From assembly GCA_028583605.1 (NCBI GenBank), contig CM053327.1, forward strand, positions 32,544,126 to 32,608,125: DNA of 64,000 bases. The letters run 5' to 3'. This document shows positions 55,374-64,000 of this stretch, one piece after another. The notes below the pieces were generated by a model. That model did no database searches and was not told where the DNA came from. It saw only the letters and a program-made list of their open reading frames with translations. Source of the stretch: Dastarcus helophoroides. Its lineage: Eukaryota; Arthropoda; Insecta; Coleoptera; Bothrideridae. Positions within the stretch are counted from its first letter, which is position 1; every line of letters starts with the position of its first letter. The position numbers and the translations under genes were made by a program.

Positions 55374-58300
55374 TAGTGGCGGCTCGCATATATGCATTGA
55401 GGAACTGCAGCACCACCAATTTCGCTTTCAAGTTTTTTCTCAAAATTTTCGTATTTTTTAAAGACTTTTCCTTAAACACTTTTTTATAGAAATTTTAAAT
55501 TTTCTCTGATTTCTTTTATAGAAACTTCATCTTTCTTTCATGTTACGATTTTCTAAAATCTATTTTATTTCTAATTTTGATGAAAAACGCATTTTCAAAA
55601 AATAATTTTTGCAAAACTCAAAAAAGGAATCAATATTTCGAGAAAGAATTGTAATTTCTCGAAAAGTGTCAAAATTTTGAGAAAATAATGAAACTTTCAA
55701 AAAACAATCTAAATCCAACTCTTCTCGCATTTTGATATTTCTCTGAAAAAAAATAATACCAAATTTACGAGTTAATACCTGATTTCGCAATTTTCACTGT
55801 ATTGTAGAAACATTTTTAGTTTTTTTCTAATATTTTGATTTTTTTTGTTGGGAAAGTTTTTGGAGATTTTCTATTTTCCTAAATATATTATATAAATAAA
55901 TTTTCTCGAAATTTCTACCTTTCCAGCAAATTTTGCTCTTAAATTTTTTTCTGGAAATTTCAACTTCTGATTTTTTATGTTCCTCTAATTTGCTTTTAAA
56001 AATGCTAGGTTTTTTCGCGGCATTTTGACATTTCAAAGTTTATTTTATAATTTTGATTAACAAGTTTTAGAAAAAATTCTGACATTTTTATAAAAATGTG
56101 AAGATTTCTGAAAGAAACGAAAAAATGTTGGGAACATTTTCCATTGCTTCTGCATTTTGATATTTTTCTAAAAAACAAATAATAACCGATGGATTATGTT
56201 CTTAAAATTTCGACTTTTTTCTACAGATATTTCAAATTATTTCTCTAAAATTGGTATCTTAAAATTTTGACCTTTTTCAGGATTTTGCCTTTATTTGAAA
56301 ATTTCCGCTTTTATTAAGAAATTCGCTCGGATGTTCTTAGAAATTTTGATTTTTTGTAAGAATTTCGGCTCTTCTGACATGTTTTATTTAATTGCAGAAT
56401 CTCAACTTCAAAAATTTCCGCATTTTACAATTTATTTTTTGAAATTCGACCGTTTTTCAAAAAATTTATTTGTTCTCTCAATTTTAACTTTTTTTGAAAA
56501 TTTTGAAATTTACCAAAAATTCTACTGTTTTTAAAACTTACGGCTTTATTAAAATATTGACTTTTTGTGCAAATTTTAACTTTTTTTAAGTGTTGAATCT
56601 TTCAAAATTTACCCTTTTAGAAAATTCGATTTTTATTTTAAATTTGATTTTTGCACGAATTTTGAAATTTTTTCTTGTTAATTTCGACTATTCTGATGTG
56701 GTGTTTTTTCGATTTTCCAAAATTTGCAAAATTTTGATTTTTGATGATTTTAATTTTTATTAAATATTCCAGTTATTTTTTAAATGTTCGATCTTTTCTC
56801 GAAATTTTGACTTTTCTTTTGAAAGTTACGACTTATTTTCGAAATTTCGGCTTTTTTTTAAATTTCGACTTAATTGAAAATTTTTTTTGAAAATTTCGAT
56901 TTTTTTGAAATCTGGACCTTTTTTAAAATTCCGTCTTGTTTTAAAAATGTCGACCCTTTTTAAAAATTTCGACTGTTTAAAAATTTCGACTTTTTTAAAA
57001 CATTTTACAGTTTTTCAAGATGTTAACTCGAAATTTTCAATTTTTTTTTAAACTTTCGACTATTCAAAACTTTGTCTTGTTGAGCCAAAATTGTTTTAGA
57101 AAATCTAATTTTTAGCTTATAAAAGAAAGTGCTGACATTTTTTAATATTCAGTAATACCATTTCTCACCTCTTTAGGACTCAAAAATGCGTCTTGTTTCA
57201 AAAATTTTTTTTCAAGTTTTTCGAAAATTTCGACTTTTTAAATGTTGCCTTGTTCGAGCAAAATTGTTTTTCAAACCCCAATTTTTGGCTTGTAAAAGAA
57301 AATTTTAAATTTCAATGTCCAGTTAAATATTCCTTTTTACCCCGCTTGGGGTTAACATTTTTAAAATCGATTAAGTACGTGTTAGTGATTGCTTCATATA
57401 TGAAATTTCGACAAAAAATGTTTAGAAAACAATCGTTAAATTTCTCCAAAAATGTCAACATTTTGGGAAAAAACGAAGAAATTAAAAAAAAAGTTATTTT
57501 CAATTTTGAGAAAAATATTGAATTTCAAGAAAAAATGAACCTTCCAAATTTCCTCTTTTTTTACGATTTGACATTTCGCTAAAAAAACTTACCATTATTG
57601 TAGAACCGAAGAAAATTCTGAATCGAAACTTCCAATTTTTCTAGAACTGTTATTTTTATTTGTTAAATTTATTCTTGGAATTGTAGTCCGTCAAATTTCG
57701 ATAAAAAAGAGATTCAAATTTAAAGATTAACCTCAAAATTTGGAAAAAAAGCAGACATTTCTAGAAAAAAGTTGAAATTTTTATTTGTATATAAAATTTT
57801 TGAAAAAATAGCAATGTCGGAAGCAATGAAAAAAAAAACAATTTTTAAAAATAAATTAATTGTCAAAAATATTCTCCGAATTTCAACTTTTAAAGTAAGA
57901 CGTATTGAAATTTTCAAAAACCAGTTAATATTTCTAGAAAAGTCGAAATTTCGAAATTAAAAATAGTCAACTTCTAAAAAAAATTAATTGACAATTTAAT
58001 CTGCTAATTTAAATTTTTTTTGGTAATTTTGAAGTTCCCAGAGAACTTCAAAGATCAAATATTTCAGCTTGAAGTCGATCCTTTGTAATTAAAATTCACA
58101 TTTTGGGACTTTATTTGTAATTAAACTGCAAGTTTTTTTTCGAAATTTGTTTCAAAACTTCCAACAATTTTAAAAATAGGATATTTTGTTACTATTTCTT
58201 TAATCTTGAGTTTTAATTCGACATTTTTCTCAAAAAGTTTATATTGAAAAGGAAAAAAAAAATATCAGTTTTAAAAATATATATTTCAAGCCCACGAAAG

Positions 58301-58526
58301 TTTCTAAAAAACAAATAAAATTCATTATTTAATCACAAAATTCCAATTTTTGCTCGAAATTTTGGATTTTCAGATTTTCCTAAAGTTGAGATTTCTACTG
58401 GAGGTTCATTGAGAAGCAACAGAGGTGATTTATGTTATTAATTTTTTGAACTCACTTGCTTTTACACAATTTTAACACAAACGCCGTCGCAGCACCCCCT
58501 CTAGTTTTAGCTACCAGCCGCCACTG
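55374..58526. mobile_element. hAT-like element filled with low-complexity DNA, 3.15 kb
   Basis: Left end TAGTGGCGGCT and right end AGCCGCCACTG are inverted repeats apart from the outermost base. Flanks AATCTTTA (55366-55373) and AATATTTA (58527-58534) match at 7 of 8 positions, the expected length for hAT. Next to the inverted ends are GCAGCACCACC (left) and GCAGCACCCCC (right) in direct orientation. The interior is almost wholly the TTTCGAAATTTTGAC-type filler; small ORFs in it are by-products. Confidence 0.65.
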
Positions 58527-58534
58527 AATATTTA

Positions 58535-59165
58535 TATGAATTTTAAGTTTCTATTGAAATGTTGACGTTTTTTTCTGAAAATACGGGGTTTAAGGTGTAA
58601 TTTTTTGTAACTCAAAAATTTTGAGAACTTATAAATGGCGAGTTTAATTCAAGTGGACATTTTGATTAAAAAAGTCTAAATTAAAAAAAAATATATTAAA
58701 ATAAAAAAGCCAAAATTTCGAGTGTAACCGCCATTTTTGTTTTGGCTGTCAAAATATCAACGTTTTATTAAAAAATAAAATTAAGCTTCGACCTAGATCC
58801 TGGGTTCAGAAGTAACAATTTCGAAAATAAACACTTAATATCCTAGTTTGAACCGAAATTTCCACATAAAGTCACAAATTCTAATAAAAAATTGCAAATT
58901 TTAAGAATTTCTTGTATACAAACCACACGTTTTTCCAAACGTTGAGTTTTTTTGTCAAAATTTTAATGTTAAACCTGCAATTTTTTTTCTTTAAAATGTT
59001 AACTTCAAGCTTAAAATCCAGCCTTTTTTTTTGGCTAGGGATCTCAAAATTTCGATCTTAATTCCAAAATTTTGACTTTTCTCTCAAATTTTTTTCTTTT
59101 TTCGAAATTTTATCTCAGAAGTTTTGTACCCAGATATAAACCGAAAATTTTTTAACTAGAGGCAG
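58535..59165. other. Low-complexity filler
   Basis: Same filler composition as inside the preceding element. No gene. Confidence 0.5.
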
Positions 59166-59167
59166 CT

Positions 59168-59600
59168 TTTATTATAAACCAGCTGGCCCTGGCGAACTTC
59201 GTACTGCCCCAGAGTTAATAAATATTGTGTCAACTGATTAATTGAATTAAATTTTGCATTAAAATATTTAATTCCGTCGAAAATATGCTTCGTCGCTTCG
59301 TTTTTGAGTGAATCCTACGCGAAAAATCGCTAAAAATGGGCCATTAATTAAAAGAGATAGAGCGCTATCTACTGATGTAGGTACGAATACGTTTGTCATG
59401 GTCCTATTATGAATCAGAGATGGCGCTGTACACGGATTCCTTATAAAACATGTTTTCTTGATTTTTTTTCAATATTTTACTCGTTATTCTGCTATTCGAG
59501 GTCGAGACAAATCCAACAAAGCAAATATCATAACAATCCGTCCAGCCGTTCTGGAGTTAACACTAACACTAGTTTGTTCTATATACATATTTCCAATTTT
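59168..59600 (+). mobile_element. Possible retroelement or Helitron remnant
   Basis: ACCAGCTGGCCCTGGCGAAC near the start and CCGTCCAGCCGTTCTGGAG near the end resemble words common in dispersed arthropod repeats. No ORF of note and no defined ends; the class is a guess. Confidence 0.25.
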
Positions 59601-60227
59601 TTCTCAAAATTTCGATTTTACTCTTAAAGTTTACAACCGTCAATTATATTTCGTTTTCGTAAGTTGAAATTTTGAACTGAACCTTGCATTTGAGTAAATT
59701 TTGTTTTCCAAAATTATTGGTTTATCCTTGAAATTTGAAGTACTCAAAGACAGGTTTAGGGCTTATTTGGTCTGTTAGTTTGCTCGGGTTGCCAATTTTG
59801 CTGTTTGCTTGCAAATGTGATTGATAACCTCGTTTCTCGCAGACCAACATGTAAAGATTCTAGGGTTGCCTTTACACAGCTCTAGGTTTCTTTCTTCCGC
59901 TAGGTTTGGTAAAATGAAACATGTTTCTTATTTTACGAAAATTTTATTTTGTGCAGAAAATAGTTCATGATTTCAATACTTATTTTTAAATAAAATGGTT
60001 GTTTTTTAAAAATTACTCAACACAAATATTTTGACTGCATTCAGAAATGTTACTTAAATAGTAATTTACATACAACACTGCTTTGGTTAAATATTAAACA
60101 AGATTCCTGAAAGGTAATATACACAAAATATATCTTTTATTTATATTTAATTAACAGGTGCATCCTCTAAAATCCCTTCCAAATGTAATGCATAAACAAA
60201 TAAAAATTTCAATACTTAATATTATAC

Positions 60228-60385
60228 AAATTACTTTTGGTCTCATTAGTTGAATACACACTTCATCGAATTGTTCTATATTCACGATTCAGACATTTTA
60301 TTAACAAATTACTTATGGTCTTATTAGTCCAATCCACACTTCAAGGAATTGTTCTATATTCATGATTCAGAAATTTTATTAACAA
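60228..60385 (+). repeat. Tandem duplication, ~78-bp unit
   Basis: Two head-to-tail units begin AAATTACTTTTGGTCTCATT and AAATTACTTATGGTCTTATT and both end in ATTTTATTAAC. Confidence 0.8.
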
Positions 60386-60389
60386 TACA

Positions 60390-61086
60390 ACCACATTGTA
60401 ATAATTCAATGATATTTCAAAAGAGAAATTTAAGATATTTTAAAAAAATGTCATTTTGTTGTATTTCGATGTAATGGTTGTTCCTACAGTTATGCGCATT
60501 ATTAGTATTAAACAGCTCTCCCATTATGTTGAGTTTCATCTCTAGCCAATGCAACGACGCCCTTTTGTTACAATAAGCAAATAACTTAAAAACATTTTTT
60601 TATGCATGATTTTTGAGTGTTACAAAAATTGTTGCAGCCCAAATCGAGATTTGTCTTCTTGCAGGCCACAGAATAAGACTCAACGAAAAACATTCTCTTG
60701 CATTAAATATACCTTACATTAAAAAAAGGATAAAGTAAATCCTTAGCAAATAAACTGAACCTGATCTTACACGGATATTTCGAGTTGTCCAATTAAAGTA
60801 CCCATTAGCACCGGCTGTTCTCATTTGTGGACGCGCTATTCGAAGTTTTTGATTTCCTTTCTATTACGACTTTGTTATTACGACATAAACAAATTTATAA
60901 ATGAAGTCACAACAGAAAAAATCAAAGAGTTCTTAGATTAGTGCATAAGTTTATATTTTCGTCCGTCTTCAAAAGAGAACGGTCAGCGTTAATGGTTAAG
61001 CACAACTTTCACAATCGTTTTCATATCAGATGCACCCATTACTAATGCACTGATGAGGTATTTTAGCAGTTGCAAAAAACCCTCTT
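60390..61086. other. 3' flank of the ABRO1-like gene
   Basis: AT-rich. No gene and no clear AATAAA on the minus strand close to the stop codon. Confidence 0.4.
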
Positions 61087-62067
61087 TTACCTAGCTTTCT
61101 TGGCTTTACGACTCAGAATAGCTCTCGTACTGCCAGACTTGATGTTTTTCCTGGGTGGTTCCGGAGAGGATTCTAGTGAATTTGACTCGCTTTGTGATAT
61201 TTCGTCATTTGACCCATTTTCCACCTTGTTTTCATTTTCTTCAACTTCCATCTCCTGCTTAGTTCTTTTCTTGGCAATTAAATCTTTAATTTCGGCTTCT
61301 AACCTGAACAACTTAGCTTCTGATTCGGCTAAATCTTTCACAACACTATCCACATGGTCTTGGATGGCCGACTGCACTTTTGTAATGAACGTAAGCCCCT
61401 GAGTCTTTTTCGGATCCATTTCCAACTTTTTAATTATATTTCGAAATGTTTGGGAACAAGGTTCTACGCTTTTGTATGTGTTATTTGGATCACTTAAGTT
61501 AACAATATGAAGAGGTAATGAATCGAACTTATTACTACAGTGGTTAAATCTAAGAAAATTCTGTTGATAACTGTGAGTTGCGCCATTGTCTGAAGCCTCT
61601 GTTATCAAAAGGCATAATGTAAACAAATCAGAAGGTACATTAAACATTTCACTCAGCTGATGATGGATAATCTTTTCTCTGAACGTCAGTTTGAAACTCG
61701 ACTGATGTTTAAATTTATACCAGGCAATTACTTTTGAAGCCTGTTTACCCAGAAAGTTGTTTACTTTGGTTTCATCAATTTTACCAACACCATCGTAAAA
61801 ATATGCGTTTGTGGGGCATGGTAAAACAGAGTTTATTTTTATAACTCTCGAAACATTTTGCTGTCGCTGATCATTGTCTGTTATGGTGCTAGTTTCCTTT
61901 TGAATTAGTTCGCCAAGTAAAAACCCCTCCTAAAATAAAAATACGTTTAAATTATACCTTTGAGGACTTTCACAATTGTATACTTGTCCGTATTGGGCTT
62001 TACTATTTTCGTATAACAAAAATGAGAACGCTGGCCCTGACAATAAAACAGATACCGTTTCAACCAT
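61087..62067 (-). CDS. ABRO1/Abraxas-like BRISC scaffold
   Basis: FAM175 family protein; vertebrate ABRO1 (ABRAXAS2) is the catalytically dead MPN partner of the K63-specific deubiquitinase BRCC36 in the BRISC complex. Exons on the minus strand: 61984-62067 (ATG at 62067) and 61087-61929, with a 54-nt intron; 308 aa, phase 0. The MPN-like domain runs from residue 1 to about 170: EGFLLGEL, PTNAYFYDG, KVIAWYKFKHQSS, LTFREKIIHHQLSEMFNVP. It has no JAMM metal-binding motif, as expected. A coiled coil follows at about residues 200-250 (SEAKLFRLEAEIKDLIAKKR), then an acidic and a basic tail. The call between ABRO1 and Abraxas rests on overall similarity; no C-terminal SPxF was seen, which favours ABRO1. 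Confidence 0.85.
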
Positions 62068-63468
62068 TTCGGAAGTTTTATTTGAACCAAAGTATTTAAA
62101 ATACGAAATATATCAGATGAAAAACTCTTTTATTTAAGTTTTTTAATTATCAAAGAAAATATACAGTTCATCGTTTATTGACATTGCTGATATTTGACAG
62201 AAAGCATAGAGAAATTTCGACATCACTCACAGATAACTGTAATGAGAAACACCGTTGATTGAATCAACGGAAACACTATTATTAGGCGCAAAAGCTAAGT
62301 CACAGAGTGCATCAAGTGGTTGATTAACGAATTAATTATATACGCAGTGGCGCAACGATAAATTCCAAATAATTATTTTTTACTAATGTCTCATGATTTT
62401 ATGTGCATGGATTTCAAATGTTTAAGTTATTATAGGAATTATTGACTTCATGGCATGCAAGGCAATTTTAATATCGATATAAATATTGACATCAGACAAA
62501 TATCGATAATATCGAACATATTTTAATGGATAATCGATCTCTTGGAACTTAATCAAATAATTTATTGATCAAAAAATTTTTTTCGTATTCCGGGCATGTT
62601 AGTTTTAGTGATCAAAAACCAGTCAATTTCTACACTATCGGTTCCCATCATCAACGAGAATAGACAATATCGATAATATCACATCGACAATGTTATGATA
62701 TCGATATTTTTGCGTCGATACTATCAATAATATCTCTCGACCGATATATCGTTGCATATCTAAACGACTATTAAAAAGAAATAAATAACACAAAAAAAAG
62801 ATAAAAATTAATTTCGAAATAAAAAAACAAATATACCACCTAAAAATAATTACGAAAATAGGGCTTACAATTTTCGAAAAGTTAAATATCGGCCCAATAT
62901 GTTCTAACCTATCAATTCATAACAAATTATCACATGTTTACTGAAAATGCTAATTATACCCAGATAATGGTATCAGTGGTTATTGATTAATAAAAATTCA
63001 CGTTCAAACAAAGGTGGAGGCCCTCTAAATAGTAATAAAAATGAAATGTTTGGTATGTCATTATCACTAGACCGTTTTCTATCGAGGGAAATACCACTCG
63101 AGTTATTTACACTGGTTCAAGGAAACATGATTGCTAGATTTGTAGATTTCCAATGATAACGAACCAAAAAGTGCACGGAAAATACAACTACATTCTTTGT
63201 ATATATTTTACATTCTTCCAAAATGAATTGACCAACGTTCATAGTTATGAAACTGTATTAACAACAAACATGACATGACAAAAATAGCAATAACCATCAA
63301 TAACAATTAAAGAGAATCGTAATTTCCGAATATATTACTGTTTTTGATTTTGATGTATTTTTTTGGGTCTACACCTGGCTAGTACAATTTCTCAATGCAC
63401 ATTTCATAAAAATTAGAGAGGCAACATTGTTAAAAAAAGTCGATGTTTGAATATTGACCTTCGAGTTG
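62068..63468. other. Upstream region of the ABRO1-like gene
   Basis: AT-rich; includes the decayed ATCGAT-rich element at 62450-62762. No gene was recognised. Confidence 0.4.
62450..62762. mobile_element. ATCGAT-rich hAT-like MITE, decayed copy
   Basis: Same orientation and interior as 50067-50472 (GACAAATATCGATAATATCG, CGACCGATATATCGTTGCAT). Ends are degraded (ATGGCATGCAA and TTGCATATCTA), and no 8-bp duplication remains. Confidence 0.7.
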
Positions 63469-63473
63469 GATAT

Positions 63474-63518
63474 ACCAAACTGACGATATATCTAACATGA
63501 TCGAAACCGGTATTTGGC
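63474..63518 (+). ncRNA. Hammerhead-like motif (degenerate stem II)
   Basis: CCAAA (stem I), CTGACGA (63480-63486), about 16 bases, GAAA (63503-63506), CCGGTA with GUA as triplet, then TTTGG (stem I, 5 bp). The core residues are intact, but stem II shows no good pairing next to the core. It lies just upstream of MITE copy 2. Confidence 0.35.
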
Positions 63519-63568
63519 TTCCAAAATTTGAATCTCATCAATGTTCAAACCTACTGGGCTGTGCATTA

Positions 63569-63874
63569 TGCCTAGTACACATTCGCAACAAAATTGCGGA
63601 ACTCGTGTCCGTAGACAAAGTTCTGCGATTGTCTGTAAAAAAATAAGAAACAAACAACTTGTTCCATAACTCCCTATGAACAAGCAGAAATTCCACAGGA
63701 CGTTGTCTCGCTTGATATGGTGTCTCGGAAACTAGTTTGGCTTAATTGGGAACGTGTGAACGCCTGACAAAGCTCCTAAGCCATTTTGAGGTTTGTTAGG
63801 GACTGTCTACAGGCAAAATCCTCGATTTGTCTATAGGCAGTCGCGCGATTTTATCTACGATTGTGTACTAGCCT
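63569..63874. mobile_element. PIF/Harbinger-like MITE, copy 2 (TTA target)
   Basis: 306 bp, same orientation as 22050-22353. Ends TGCCTAGTACACA and TGTGTACTAGCCT; TTA at 63566-63568 and 63875-63877. Internal blocks are shared with copy 1 (GACAAAGTTCTGCGATTGTC, ATTCCACAGGACGTTGT). Confidence 0.85.
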
Positions 63875-64000
63875 TTAGAATCGCTTATAAACTTTGATGT
63901 TTTCAAAATATCGAATTACATATTGTTTGTATCGGTAATCAAAATCTCCTTTTACATTTTTCAAGTAGTCGCTTAGGAATGACTAATATGGCCCTTTCGA

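Noticed and set aside
55560..57960. Several 60-130 codon ORFs rich in F, K, N, S and I
   Set aside because: They arise from the low-complexity filler in both directions; no domain or conserved pattern is visible.
1..64000. Search for CRISPR arrays, tRNA or rRNA genes, phage or bacterial systems
   Set aside because: No regular short spaced repeats, cloverleaf or rRNA sequence was seen; spliced genes show a eukaryotic chromosome.

Overview
The window looks like nuclear DNA of an insect, and a beetle is my best guess. The base composition is strongly AT-rich, a chitin-binding (R&R type) cuticle protein gene is present, many introns are 50-57 nt with insect-type splice sites, and the mobile elements are typical of arthropods. 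No rRNA, tRNA or CRISPR locus was seen. The species cannot be named from sequence alone.

I could support five host genes, and most of their exon junctions agree in reading phase. (1) 905-3290 (-): a long R&R cuticle protein. (2) 27810-36846 (-): a 15-exon FAM91A1 homologue (915 aa), a Golgi/endosome tethering adaptor. (3) 44514-48072 (-): a six-exon BTB-BACK-Kelch protein of the KLHL1/4/5 type (614 aa). (4) 51303-55096 (+): a Hermansky-Pudlak syndrome 1 homologue (BLOC-3 subunit), with an apparent AT-AC U12-type intron and a one-base frameshift in an A7 run. (5) 61087-62067 (-): a two-exon ABRO1/Abraxas-like BRISC scaffold (308 aa). They have unrelated jobs (cuticle; Golgi traffic; ubiquitin ligase adaptor; lysosome-related organelles; deubiquitinase scaffold) and show no operon-like logic. 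KLHL and HPS1 are divergent, 3.2 kb apart.

Most of the rest is repeat. 1-27.8 kb beyond the cuticle gene holds a higher-order tandem array (about 5.99-8.47 kb), long hairpins, two opposed copies of one non-LTR retrotransposon plus a 3' fragment, and an RNase H-type tail fragment. 29.7-30.8 kb holds nested Helitron sequence inside FAM91A1. 38.9-41.7 kb is a P-superfamily transposon with a THAP exon, 30-bp inverted ends and an 8-bp target duplication. hAT-like, piggyBac-like, PIF/Harbinger-like and TA-flanked MITEs are spread through introns and spacers, several with exact target duplications. A quasi-periodic low-complexity filler built on TCGAAATTTT-like words on both strands occupies much of the spacer DNA.

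The most unusual signal is a set of hammerhead ribozyme motifs. Two are complete type I folds (4780-4824 minus; 41881-41927 plus). Several more degenerate hammerhead-like cores lie inside a dispersed repeat family that flanks, and shares sequence with, the higher-order tandem array. This resembles Penelope-like elements or retrozymes, but no Penelope reverse transcriptase was recognised here.
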